This document shows, piece after piece, positions 32,824 through 41,147 of a DNA stretch of 64,000 nucleotides. Made by a program: the position numbers and the translations under genes. Every line of letters starts with the position of its first letter. Position 1 is the first letter of the stretch. The stretch comes from Streptomyces sp. PsTaAH-137 (GTDB lineage: Bacteria > Actinomycetota > Actinomycetes > Streptomycetales > Streptomycetaceae): NCBI RefSeq assembly GCF_003259365.1, contig NZ_QLLY01000015.1:176090-240089 (forward strand), written 5' to 3'. A model generated the notes under the pieces. That model did no database searches, was not told where the DNA came from, and saw only the letters and a list, made by a program, of their open reading frames with translations.

Positions 32824-34019
32824 GCGCGCCCGCCGTCCTCCTCGAACCGCACCGCACGGCGCCGGACGCCCCGAGCATCGAGGACCGCGTCCAGGACGTC
32901 GCCACCGTCGCCGCCGAACACCTCGCCCGCCACGAGCGGGACGCCACCTTCCCCACCGAGGCGCTGGACCGGATGCGCGACACCGGTCTGCTCGGCCTGC
33001 TCGTGCCCCGCGGGCACGGCGGCCTCGGCGGGACGTCCGCCGACGTGATCCGGGCGGGCACCGCCCTCGGCCGCGTCGACATGTCCGTGGCGATGATCTT
33101 CGTCATGCACTGCCAGCAGGTCGCCGCCCTGGTCCGGTACGCCCACCCCGGGCTCCGTGACGAACTGCTCCCCGAGATCGCCGCGGGCCGCGTCTACCTG
33201 GCCTCCGTCACCACCGAGGCCGGCAAGGGCGGCCACCTGCTCACTTCCCGGTCGGCGCTCACCGCCCACCAGGACGGCCTCGCCGTCGACCGCTTCGCCC
33301 CGATCGTCACCGGCGGAGAGCACGCCGACGGATTCCTCGTCACCATGCAGAGCCCGCACTCCACCTCCTCACAGGACGTCTCCCTCGTCTACGCCCACCG
33401 CGACCAGCTGAAGATCGAACGCTCGGGGGACTGGGAGCCGCTGGGCATGCGGTCGAGCCACAGCGTCGCGCTCCGCCTCACCGGAACCGTCCCCGACCAC
33501 CAGGTGATCGGCGAGCACGGCGCCTTCCGCACGATCGTCACCAACGTGTTCGCCCCCATGGCCCACCTGGGCTGGTCTGCGTGCTGGCTCGGCACCGCGG
33601 CGGGCGCCCTGTCCCGCGTCGTCAAGTTGCTGCGCTCCCCGAAGAACCGGGGCCGGGCCGACCTCGACTCGGAACTGCTGCTCACCCGGCTCTCGCGGGC
33701 CAGGCAGCGCGTCGACACCGTGCACGCCCTGCTCGAACAGACCCGCAGGACCGTCGAGCAGGCCCCGGACCTCAGTGTCCCGCGCGTCCAACTGCTCCTG
33801 AACGGGCTGAAGATCACCGCCGCCGAGCAGTCCTACCGGGCCGTCGACGACCTGGTGGACGCCGTGGGCATGCGCCACGGCTACCTCAAGGACTCGCCCA
33901 CACGACTGGAGCAGAGCCTGCGCGACCTGCGCTCGGCCGCCCTCAACTACAGCAACGACCGCCTCCACCTCGTGGACGGCAAACTCGCCCTTCTGGACTC
34001 CGAGGTGCGCCTTGACTGA
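32820..34019 (+). CDS. Acyl-CoA dehydrogenase-fold flavoprotein 1
   Basis: About 399 residues. FPTEALDRMRDTGLLGLLVPRGHGG, VTTEAGKGGHLL, GMRSSHSVALRLTG and the C-terminal helical bundle are characteristic of the acyl-CoA dehydrogenase superfamily. Such proteins either desaturate acyl-thioesters or, with reduced flavin, act as monooxygenases. Given the adjacent ACP, oxidation of an ACP-bound (amino)acyl group is likely; the flavin reductase at 12.5 kb would fit the monooxygenase option. I could not confidently place a catalytic glutamate. It overlaps the second flavoprotein by eight bases, so a heterodimer is possible. Confidence 0.87.
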   Translation: MSAPAVLLEPHRTAPDAPSIEDRVQDVATVAAEHLARHERDATFPTEALDRMRDTGLLGLLVPRGHGGLGGTSADVIRAGTALGRVDMSVAMIFVMHCQQVAALVRYAHPGLRDELLPEIAAGRVYLASVTTEAGKGGHLLTSRSALTAHQDGLAVDRFAPIVTGGEHADGFLVTMQSPHSTSSQDVSLVYAHRDQLKIERSGDWEPLGMRSSHSVALRLTGTVPDHQVIGEHGAFRTIVTNVFAPMAHLGWSACWLGTAAGALSRVVKLLRSPKNRGRADLDSELLLTRLSRARQRVDTVHALLEQTRRTVEQAPDLSVPRVQLLLNGLKITAAEQSYRAVDDLVDAVGMRHGYLKDSPTRLEQSLRDLRSAALNYSNDRLHLVDGKLALLDSEVRLD

Positions 34020-35181
34020 CGGGACGACGACCACGACCGCACCCACCACGACCCTGACTGCACCGGCCCGTTCCGCACCGCCCCCGACCACCCCGCTCGA
34101 CCCGGCCGTCGCCCTCGCCGGTCTGCCCGACGCGGCCCCGGCCGCGCTCGTCTGGCAGACCTGCGGTGCGGCGGGACTGATCGAGGGGCTCTACGACGAC
34201 CGAGGAGGCACCGACCCGCGGCGACTGGCCGCACTCCTCACGGCCGTCGACGCCCGCGGCGACAACGGCGTCACCCTCAGCGTCCTGGTCCAGGCCGCCA
34301 GCGCCCTCCCGATCCTGGCCGCGGGCGCACCCGCGAGCGGCCCCGTCCGCGACGCGCTGCACCGCGTCCGGTCCGGCGAACGCCCCCTCGCGCTCGCCGC
34401 CACCGACAGCGCCGCGGCCGGCTCCGACCTCGCCGATCTGGGGACGGAGGTGACGATCGGCCCGGACGAGATCGTGCTGAACGGCGGCAAGCGCTGGATC
34501 ACCACCGCCTGCGCGGCCGGCTGGTTCCTCGTCCTGGCCCGGCACCGCCCCGGCCGCCACTTCACCAGCTTCACCTGGGTCCTCGTACCGGCGGAAACGC
34601 CCGGCGTCCAAGTCACTCCCGCCGACACCGACCTGCTCGTCGGAGCCGCCACCGGACACGTCGAGTTCACCGACGTCCGCCTTGCACCGGACCTGCTCGT
34701 CGGCCGACCCGGGCGCGCCATGCCCGCGTTCGCCCAGCACATGGGCACCGAACGCCTCGCGGGCGCCCTGTGGGCCCGCGCCCTGACGGCCCGCGTGCTC
34801 GCCGACACCAAGGAACGGCTGACCCGGCGCCTCGTGGACGGACAGCCGCTGTGGCACAACAGCTCCGTACGCCAGCGCTTCGCCGGCTGCCTGGTCCAGG
34901 TCCGCCAGTTGCACGCCCTGAGCGACACGCTCGCCGAGCGGATCACCCGGCACCAGGACCTCGCCGCCGCGGCCCTGCTCAAGTCCGCCGTCGGCCTGAC
35001 CGTCGACCCCGTACTGGCCGTGTGCGCCCAACTCCAGGGCGCCGACGGCCTGCTGCGCGACGGAGCCCAGCGGATCCGCGCCGAGGCAGCCGTGTTCGGC
35101 ATCGGCGGCGGCGTCACCGAACTGCTCCTGGACGCCGTCGCCGATCACGCCGACCCGTGGCTCACGGAGCTGCGGGCATGA
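34012..35181 (+). CDS. Acyl-CoA dehydrogenase-fold flavoprotein 2
   Basis: About 389 residues, probably from TTG at 34012 (GAGG upstream, eight-base overlap with its partner). A Thr/Pro-rich N-terminus precedes the fold. LALAATDSAAAGSDL, LNGGKRWITTACAAGWFLV and VEFTDVRLAPDLLVG are typical of the middle beta domain. FGIGGGVTELLLDAVAD replaces the usual GGYG...RD ending. It is divergent from its neighbour in sequence, so the pair may form a complementary heterocomplex or catalyse successive steps. A downstream PPTase starts within its last codons. Confidence 0.82.
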   Translation: MTDGTTTTTAPTTTLTAPARSAPPPTTPLDPAVALAGLPDAAPAALVWQTCGAAGLIEGLYDDRGGTDPRRLAALLTAVDARGDNGVTLSVLVQAASALPILAAGAPASGPVRDALHRVRSGERPLALAATDSAAAGSDLADLGTEVTIGPDEIVLNGGKRWITTACAAGWFLVLARHRPGRHFTSFTWVLVPAETPGVQVTPADTDLLVGAATGHVEFTDVRLAPDLLVGRPGRAMPAFAQHMGTERLAGALWARALTARVLADTKERLTRRLVDGQPLWHNSSVRQRFAGCLVQVRQLHALSDTLAERITRHQDLAAAALLKSAVGLTVDPVLAVCAQLQGADGLLRDGAQRIRAEAAVFGIGGGVTELLLDAVADHADPWLTELRA

Positions 35182-35834
35182 CGACCCTCATCACCCGCGC
35201 AGCCCCGGACGTATGGGTGGCCACCGGACAGCTCGGCCCCTGGCTGCGCGCGGCCGCGGACCCCGACGACCGGGCCGTCGCGGCCGCCCTGCCCCGCCGG
35301 CGCACCGCCGAATTCCTCGCAGGGCGCGCCCTGCTGCGCCACCTGCTGCGCCTCACCGTGCCCGAGCGGGCGTCGACGCCGATCCGGGCCGACGCCAAGG
35401 GGCGGCCCGTGCTCGACGGCGACCCGGACACCGGCATCAGCGTCTCGCACGACGGCCCGGCGATCGCCGTCGCGGTCGCCCGCGGCCGGCGCGTGGGCGT
35501 CGACGTCCAACTGCCCGTCACCGACGTCCCGGACAGTCTGCTGCGCCGCTGCCTGGGACGGCACACCGAGGACGTCATGCCGCTCTGCGAGCGCCGGCGC
35601 GGAGTCGAACTGGCCTGGGTCTGGACGGCGCAGGAGGCCTGCGTCAAAGCGGCGGGAACCGGTCTCGCGGGCAGCCCCTGGTCGATCAACATCCCGCCCG
35701 GCAGCCGAGCGGGCCGGTGGGACGGATACCGGTGGATCAGCCTGCGCGACCGTTCCCCCACGCCCCTCAGCTGCGCCTTCTCCCTGTCCGACGCCCCATC
35801 CGACGCCGACGGCCTGGAGGCCACGTGTTCCTGA
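35178..35834 (+). CDS. 4'-phosphopantetheinyl transferase, second copy
   Basis: About 218 residues. ISVSHDGPAIAVAVA and RRVGVDVQLP are recognisable Sfp-type motifs. The third motif reads WVWTAQEACVKAAGTGL: the first lysine of WxxKEAxxK is Gln, and the metal-site motif is DVQ rather than DVE. These changes are tolerated in some family members, so activity is probable but not certain. It overlaps flavoprotein 2 by four bases. A second, operon-specific PPTase besides the one at 9.7 kb suggests different carrier specificity. Confidence 0.85.
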   Translation: MTTLITRAAPDVWVATGQLGPWLRAAADPDDRAVAAALPRRRTAEFLAGRALLRHLLRLTVPERASTPIRADAKGRPVLDGDPDTGISVSHDGPAIAVAVARGRRVGVDVQLPVTDVPDSLLRRCLGRHTEDVMPLCERRRGVELAWVWTAQEACVKAAGTGLAGSPWSINIPPGSRAGRWDGYRWISLRDRSPTPLSCAFSLSDAPSDADGLEATCS

Positions 35835-36772
35835 CCGGCGCCCCGACCACCATGCCCGACCTGAGCTGTTACACGACGAACCTGCTGGCCCACGTGGCCC
35901 CCGACATCCCCGATGTCCGGCGCCGGCTGGCCCACGGCGTCCGGCTCGCCGTCCGCGTCGACCTCCCCGCGGGCGAACTGGCCTTCTCCCACCATCCGCG
36001 GATCGACAGAACCGACGACGGCAGGCAGCTCGCCCACGCCGGTACGCGCGACTGGCCCACCGCACGCGAGGCGCTGCACCGCGCGCTGCTGCGGGACCGG
36101 CGCGTCCTCGCCGTGGCCAACACCCGTCACCTTCCCTGGTCACCGGCGCACGGCCGGGCGGACGCCCCGCACTGGATCCTGCTCAAGGACCGGCGCGACG
36201 ACCAGTGGCTGGTCGCCGACCACTTCTCCGCACTGACCCCGCACGGCACACAGAGCCCCTACCTCGGCTGGATCGACGACACGGAACTCGCCGCCGCCCT
36301 GGCCCCCTTGACCCGCCCGCCGCGCGAGGTCGCCCGGCGCGACGTCCTCGCCCTCGGCACGGAATCCACGGTCCCGCCGGCCGACCACTACCGCTGGCTC
36401 GACTGGGCGCCCGCCACCGACGGCGACGGCAGCGCGCCGGGCACCGGCACCTGGCTCCTCGACCTCGACGCGGCCCTGCGCCACACCTCCGAGGTGCTGC
36501 GCGCCGACCCGAGCGCCGTCGCCCGGTACGTGGACGACCTGTGGGCCGCCGCCCGCCACCACACCTTCAAGCTCGACTTCGACGTGGCGGACGGCACCAC
36601 CGACCCCGTACGCGCCGCGGCGGCGTCGGCGGCGTGGGACGAACTGCCCCGGGCGCTGCGGTTCGCCGCCCAGTCCACCGCCCGCGGCCGCCCCCGCCCG
36701 GGCGCCATCGAACGATCCGTCGACCAACTCCTCACCGCACTGCGGGCCCTGCCCGCGCCCGACAAGGAATGA
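35825..36772 (+). CDS. BtrH-like cysteine acyltransferase without ACP
   Basis: About 315 residues. It resembles the N-terminal part of the protein at 28544. Cys15 (DLSCYTTN), His116 (DAPHWILLKD) and Asp132 (LVADHFSALTPHG) repeat the Cys15/His113/Asp129 spacing, and HLPW precedes the histidine block in both (AVANTRHLPW here, DAYHLPW there). In BtrH this fold transfers an aminoacyl group from an ACP to an amine. The GTG at 35825 has GGAGG five bases upstream; ATG at 35852 is an alternative. It lacks the carrier domain, so it would accept its donor from a free ACP. It overlaps the PPTase by ten bases. Confidence 0.65.
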   Translation: MFLTGAPTTMPDLSCYTTNLLAHVAPDIPDVRRRLAHGVRLAVRVDLPAGELAFSHHPRIDRTDDGRQLAHAGTRDWPTAREALHRALLRDRRVLAVANTRHLPWSPAHGRADAPHWILLKDRRDDQWLVADHFSALTPHGTQSPYLGWIDDTELAAALAPLTRPPREVARRDVLALGTESTVPPADHYRWLDWAPATDGDGSAPGTGTWLLDLDAALRHTSEVLRADPSAVARYVDDLWAAARHHTFKLDFDVADGTTDPVRAAAASAAWDELPRALRFAAQSTARGRPRPGAIERSVDQLLTALRALPAPDKE

Positions 36773-36780
36773 GTCTCCCC

Positions 36781-37791
36781 ATGAGCAGGCCGATCGTCCT
36801 GATCGCCGAAGAACTGTCCCCGGCCGCCGTGGCCGCCCTGGGCCCGGATGCCGAGATCCGCCGGTGCGACGGCGCCGACCGCGACGCGCTGCTCACGGCC
36901 GTCGCGGACGTAGACGCCGTCCTCATCCGCTCCGCCACCCGCGTGGACGCCGAAGTGCTCGCCGCCGCACGCCGGTTGAAGGTCGTCGCACGCGCGGGCG
37001 TCGGCCTGGACAACGTCGACGTGCCCGCCGCCACCGCGGCCGGAGTCCTGGTGGTCAACGCGGCGCACGCCAACGTGGTCAGCGCCGCCGAACTCACCTG
37101 CGGTCTCCTGATCGCGGTCGCACGCAACATCCCCCAGGCGGGCCGGGCGCTGAAGAACGGCGAGTGGAACCGGTCCAAGTACGTCGGCGGAGAACTCGCG
37201 CGCAAGACACTGGGGGTGCTGGGCCTCGGCCGCATCGGCACACTGGTGACCGAGCGGATGAAGGCGTTCGGCATGGACGTGATCGCCCACGACCCGTACG
37301 TCGACGCGGCACGGGCCGCCCAACTGGGTGTGCGCATGCTGCCGTTGGACGAGGTCCTGGCGTCCTGCGACTTCCTGACGGTCCACCTGCCCCGCACGCC
37401 GCAGACGCTCGGCCTCATCGGTGCGCCGGAACTGGCCCGGGCCAAGCGGGGCATGCGTCTGGTCAACGTCGCGCGCGGCGGCCTCGTCGACGAGGCCGCT
37501 CTGTACGACGCCCTGGTGGAGGGGCGGGTCGCGGCGGCCGGCCTGGACGTCTTCGCCCAGGAGCCGTGCACGGACTCGCCGCTCCTCCGTCTCGATCAGG
37601 TCGTCTGCACCCCGCACCTGGGCGCCTCCACCCGGGAGGCGCAGGACCGGGCGGGCGTCTCGGTCGCCGAGTCGGTACGCCTCGCCCTGGGCGGCGCCCG
37701 GGTGCCGGACGCGGTCAACGAGGTGCTGTGGCACGGCGCCGGACCTCTGGAGGCGAAGATTCCGTCACCGGCGGTGGCCCGCGCCGCATGA
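36781..37791 (+). CDS. D-2-hydroxyacid dehydrogenase (SerA-like, short form)
   Basis: About 336 residues. Substrate-side ARAGVGLDNVDV, the cofactor loop GVLGLGRIGTLV, NVARGGLVDEAAL with the catalytic Arg region, FAQEPC with Glu and CTPHLGAST with His match 3-phosphoglycerate dehydrogenase. It lacks the C-terminal ACT domain of housekeeping SerA. In a biosynthetic operon it may provide a serine-type precursor (for example for the TrpB-like enzyme) or act on another 2-hydroxy acid. ATG at 36769 would give a four-base overlap but its ribosome-binding site would be too close; AAGGA fits 36781 better. Confidence 0.87.
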   Translation: MSRPIVLIAEELSPAAVAALGPDAEIRRCDGADRDALLTAVADVDAVLIRSATRVDAEVLAAARRLKVVARAGVGLDNVDVPAATAAGVLVVNAAHANVVSAAELTCGLLIAVARNIPQAGRALKNGEWNRSKYVGGELARKTLGVLGLGRIGTLVTERMKAFGMDVIAHDPYVDAARAAQLGVRMLPLDEVLASCDFLTVHLPRTPQTLGLIGAPELARAKRGMRLVNVARGGLVDEAALYDALVEGRVAAAGLDVFAQEPCTDSPLLRLDQVVCTPHLGASTREAQDRAGVSVAESVRLALGGARVPDAVNEVLWHGAGPLEAKIPSPAVARAA

Positions 37792-37797
37792 GCGGGG

Positions 37798-37835
37798 GGG
37801 GTGGTGGCCGGGTCCGCGGACCCGGCCACCACCCC
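37798..37835. terminator. Bidirectional terminator at the operon end
   Basis: A 38-base perfect palindrome centred on CCGCGG at 37814-37819 lies between the convergent SerA-like and AfsA-like genes. It marks the end of the 17-kb operon. Confidence 0.88.
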
Positions 37836-37852
37836 GTTCCCGGTGCGGCGGG

Positions 37853-38794
37853 TTACACGCGGGCGGTGGTCACGTCGGCGGTGAACACCACCCGGTCGTT
37901 CTGCGACAGCGCGACCCGGACGGTCTGCGCCCCGTCCCGGCCGTCCGTCACGGGCAGCGGCGCGGTGCTGACGAGGCACGGCACGTCGAACTCGGCGTAG
38001 CGGATGAAGCGGGTCGTCATGCCGACCACCGTCGCGGCCTGGGAGCACCGCGCAAGCGCCGCCTGCCGGGCCGCCTCCAGCAGCAGCATGCCGGGGGAGT
38101 GGTCGACCGGGTGGTCGAAGAGGATCGGGTGGTCGAGGTCGTTCCTCATGAACCAGGTGTACGGAGGATGGTCCGGCGCCGGCGCCAGCACGACGTCCGC
38201 GGCGCTGCTGCGGCCCACGAGCTCGGGGGAGACCGGGCGGCCCGGCGCCAGCGCGGCCGCGTGCGCCGTCGCCATGTCGCCGTTCGCCCCGCGCAGCCGC
38301 TGGTAGACCGCCGGCGACTGGTTGTTGAACCGGGTGCGGACGGTCGCCGCGGGCAGGCCCTGCCACGACGCGCGTACGTCCATGGTCATGCCGCCGACCC
38401 GAGTTCCGCGGCGGATGACGTCGGAGCATCTGACGTCGAGCCGTATCTCCAGGTCGGTGCCCGTTCTCCCGAGGATCGAGGGCTCGACGGCGAACTGCAG
38501 GTCCTCCCAGGCCTGCCGGAAGCCGAAGGGCGTGTCGTAGGCGCCGTGGCAGAGCATCGGGATCGACTGCCGCACGCACTCGATGAGCATGAGTGCGTCG
38601 CGGCGGTCGTGTGCCGCCTCCGCGTAGAAGCGGTGCAGAGCGGGCCAGCGTGCGCAGATGCCGAAGTGATCGGGGCCGATGTGCTGCCAGTCGGTGAGCA
38701 GGACCTCGCTCGCGTCCAGTTTGTGCACCTCGGCCGCGGATACGGGCCGGTCGTCGGTCATCGTGGGCGACGTGTGGGACAGGGTGCTGAGCAT
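37853..38794 (-). CDS. AfsA/ScbA-like gamma-butyrolactone synthase
   Basis: About 313 residues. VHKLDASEVLLTDWQHIGPDHF, ALMLIECVRQSIPMLCH and VPFGF-like TPFGFRQAW in the first half, and FDHPVDHSPGMLLLEAARQAAL in the second, are the two AfsA hot-dog repeats. AfsA-type enzymes join a beta-ketoacyl group from ACP to dihydroxyacetone phosphate, the first step of A-factor-type signals. GAGGGGGAAG precedes the ATG at 38794. It is divergent from a ScbR-like receptor, the classical arrangement, with ARE-like boxes in between. Confidence 0.92.
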   Translation of the reverse strand: MLSTLSHTSPTMTDDRPVSAAEVHKLDASEVLLTDWQHIGPDHFGICARWPALHRFYAEAAHDRRDALMLIECVRQSIPMLCHGAYDTPFGFRQAWEDLQFAVEPSILGRTGTDLEIRLDVRCSDVIRRGTRVGGMTMDVRASWQGLPAATVRTRFNNQSPAVYQRLRGANGDMATAHAAALAPGRPVSPELVGRSSAADVVLAPAPDHPPYTWFMRNDLDHPILFDHPVDHSPGMLLLEAARQAALARCSQAATVVGMTTRFIRYAEFDVPCLVSTAPLPVTDGRDGAQTVRVALSQNDRVVFTADVTTARV

Positions 38795-38878
38795 GCTGTC
38801 TTCCCCCTCGAAAGTGCGGAACGAACAACGGTCAGAGCCGACCCGTGGATCCGGTTGGGTCGCCCCGCAGGCAACAAC

Positions 38879-38905
38879 ATAAAGAGTGTTCGGTTTCTTG
38901 GGAAG
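38879..38905 (+). promoter_or_regulatory. ARE-like operator, AfsA-like side
   Basis: The 27 bases begin ATAAAGAGTGTTCGGTTTC and end TTGGGAAG. They match the box at 39018-39044 at 21 of 27 positions with no gap. It lies 85-111 bases before the AfsA-like start. ArpA/ScbR-type receptors bind such autoregulatory elements in divergent promoters. Confidence 0.65.
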
Positions 38906-39017
38906 GAAAGATGTAGTAAACCTCGACCGCCATGAGGTAACCGGGCCGGTGCGCCGGTGCGATGTCCACGAAAAGGCCACGTGGTGAGGCTTGATGCCGT
39001 GTGCCCGGGCACGTAAA

Positions 39018-39044
39018 ATAGAGAGCGTTACGTTTTTCGGGAAG
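39018..39044 (+). promoter_or_regulatory. ARE-like operator, ScbR-like side
   Basis: Begins ATAGAGAGCGTTACG and ends TTTTTCGGGAAG, 12 bases before the receptor start, a position suited to autorepression. It is the reference copy for the four related boxes in the window. Confidence 0.65.
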
Positions 39045-39055
39045 TGAGAGACATC

Positions 39056-39685
39056 GTGGCGGAGCCGAAACAAGAGCGTGCGATGCAGACGCGCAAGGCC
39101 CTCCTGCGGGCGGCGGCCGAGGCCTTCGACGAGTACGGGTACGCGGGCGCGAGCATCAACCTGATCCTCAAGCGGGCCGGGCTGACCACAGGGGCGCTGT
39201 ACTTCCACTTCGACTCGAAGGAAGACCTCGCGCACGCGGTCATGAACGCGCAGCCGGAGCTGATCGTCCCCCAGCTGGAGTCGAAGGGGCTCCAGCGCCT
39301 GGTCGACATCACCCTGCTGTGGTCCCACATGCTGCAGGTCGATCCGCTCCTGAGAGCCGCGGTGCGCCTGACCGGAGAGCAGGCGTCCATGGGCACCCGC
39401 GACGCCACGCCCTACGAGTCCTGGGCGAAGGTCATGGCGGAATGCCTGCGCGACGCGCAGAACGCGAACGAACTACAGGCCGGCGTGGACCCGGACGAGC
39501 TGGGCGAGTTCGTCACCGAGGCCTGCACCGGCATGCAGATGTTCTCCGCCGTGGCCAGCGGCCGCGACGACCTGAGCGAACGCGCGATGCGCATGTGGCG
39601 CCTGCTGCTGCCGGGCGTGGCCGTCCCCGCGATCGTGGCCCGCACCGAGGTCAGCAACGAGCGGCTGAAGACCCTGATCGGCTGA
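39056..39685 (+). CDS. ScbR/ArpA-like gamma-butyrolactone receptor (TetR family)
   Basis: About 209 residues. KQERAMQTRKALLRAAAEAF, GYAGASINLIL and AGLTTGALYFHFDSKEDLA are the N-terminal HTH of ArpA/ScbR receptors. The C-terminal domain should bind the butyrolactone. GTG at 39056 has GAGAG at 39046-39050; GTG at 39044 is less suited. Divergent from the AfsA-like synthase with two ARE-like boxes between them. The likely regulon includes the TetR and XRE regulators at the left end. Confidence 0.92.
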   Translation: MAEPKQERAMQTRKALLRAAAEAFDEYGYAGASINLILKRAGLTTGALYFHFDSKEDLAHAVMNAQPELIVPQLESKGLQRLVDITLLWSHMLQVDPLLRAAVRLTGEQASMGTRDATPYESWAKVMAECLRDAQNANELQAGVDPDELGEFVTEACTGMQMFSAVASGRDDLSERAMRMWRLLLPGVAVPAIVARTEVSNERLKTLIG

Positions 39686-39753
39686 CGCATCTTCCGGGGG
39701 CGACGCCGCACGTCGTCGGGATGGGGCGCGGACGCAGCGGATACGTTTCCGGC

Positions 39754-41133
39754 ATGCGCCGACACGATCTGATCATTGTGGGAGCGGGCACCGGCAACGC
39801 CCTCGTCGATGAACGCTTCGCCCATCTCGACGTCGCCCTGGTGAGCGACGGACCCTTCGGGGGGACCTGCCTGAACGCGGGCTGCATTCCCAGCAAGATG
39901 CTCGCCGCCACCGCCGACACGGTCGACACCGTCCGGGACGCCGCGCGTTTCGACGTCGACGCCCGACTGAACGGTGTGGACTGGCGGGCCGTCCGTGAGC
40001 GCGTCTTCGGCCGCCTGGACAAGGCGGCCCGTGAGGGCGAGGCGGGCCGCCGGAAGACCGAGCACATCACGGTGTACCGCGGCGCGGCCCGCTTCACCGG
40101 TCCCCGCCGCCTGGCGGTGGAGACCGAGGACGGGACCGAGGAGATCACCGCCGACCGGGTCGTCATCGCCGCGGGCGGCCGGCCCGTCGTCCCTCCGGTG
40201 GTCGAGGAGGCCGGGCTGCCCTACGAGACCTCTGACACGATCATGCGGATCGACGAGGTGCCCGAGCGGCTCGTCATCCTCGGCGGCGGCTACATCGCCG
40301 CCGAACTGGCCCACGTCTTCCACTCGTTCGGCAGCCGGATCACGATCGTCGAGAAGGCGGACCTGCTGCTGGGACAGCAGCAGGACGAACAGATCTCGCG
40401 GACCTTCACGGAGGCCGTGCGCACCCGGTGGGATCTGCGCCTGGGCCGCGAACCGACCGCCGTCCGCGGCGCACCGGGCAAGCTCCTGCTGACCCTGGAC
40501 GACGGCGCGGAGCTGGAGGCGGACGCTCTGCTGGTCGCGACCGGGCGACGGCCCAACAGCGACCGGCTGGACCTCGGCGGGACAGGGGTGGACGTCGGCG
40601 ACGACGGCCGGATCACCGTCGACGAGCGGATGCGCACCAGCGCCGAAGGCATCTGGGCGCTGGGTGACATCTCCTCACCGGTACCGCTCAAGCACGTCGC
40701 CAACCGTGAGGCCGAGATCGTCGCCCACAACCTTCTCCACCCCGGCGATCAGCGCGCCATGCGCTACGACGCCGTGCCCTCCGCCGTCTTCACCCGCCCC
40801 CAGATCGCCCAGGTCGGCCTCACCGAGCAGGAGGCCCGCGACAAGGGCCTCGACCCCGTGGTCGCGGTCCACGACTACGCGGACGTGGCCTACGGCTGGG
40901 CCCTGGAGGAGACCCGGGGCTTCTGCAAGGTGCTCGCCGACCGGCGCACCGGACGCCTGCTGGGCGCCCACATCCTCGGCCCGCAGGCGGCCACACTGGT
41001 GCAACCCCTCGTCGTCGCCCTCACCACCGGCATGACCGCGCGGGACCTGGCCGAGCAGCCGCTGTGGATCCACCCGGCCCTCACCGAGGTCGTCGAGAAC
41101 GCCCTGCGGGACCTGGACACGGAAGCCCCCTGA
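39754..41133 (+). CDS. mtr: Mycothione reductase-type flavoprotein disulfide reductase
   Basis: About 459 residues. DLIIVGAGTGNALVDERFA binds FAD, GGTCLNAGCIPSKML holds the redox-active disulfide, LVILGGGYIAAELAHVF binds NADPH, and WIHPALTEVVENAL carries the C-terminal His-Glu pair. The sequence follows mycothione reductase (Mtr) rather than lipoamide dehydrogenase. It keeps mycothiol, the actinomycete thiol, reduced. TACGTT at 39741-39746, eight bases before the ATG with no Shine-Dalgarno, suggests a leaderless transcript. A terminator follows. Probably outside the biosynthetic region. Confidence 0.88.
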   Translation: MRRHDLIIVGAGTGNALVDERFAHLDVALVSDGPFGGTCLNAGCIPSKMLAATADTVDTVRDAARFDVDARLNGVDWRAVRERVFGRLDKAAREGEAGRRKTEHITVYRGAARFTGPRRLAVETEDGTEEITADRVVIAAGGRPVVPPVVEEAGLPYETSDTIMRIDEVPERLVILGGGYIAAELAHVFHSFGSRITIVEKADLLLGQQQDEQISRTFTEAVRTRWDLRLGREPTAVRGAPGKLLLTLDDGAELEADALLVATGRRPNSDRLDLGGTGVDVGDDGRITVDERMRTSAEGIWALGDISSPVPLKHVANREAEIVAHNLLHPGDQRAMRYDAVPSAVFTRPQIAQVGLTEQEARDKGLDPVVAVHDYADVAYGWALEETRGFCKVLADRRTGRLLGAHILGPQAATLVQPLVVALTTGMTARDLAEQPLWIHPALTEVVENALRDLDTEAP

Positions 41134-41147
41134 ACGGCTGAGGGACA

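Noticed and set aside
39754..41133. Reading the flavoprotein as dihydrolipoamide dehydrogenase.
   Set aside because: No 2-oxoacid dehydrogenase genes nearby, and the GNALVDERFA and WIHPALTEVVENAL segments fit mycothione reductase better.
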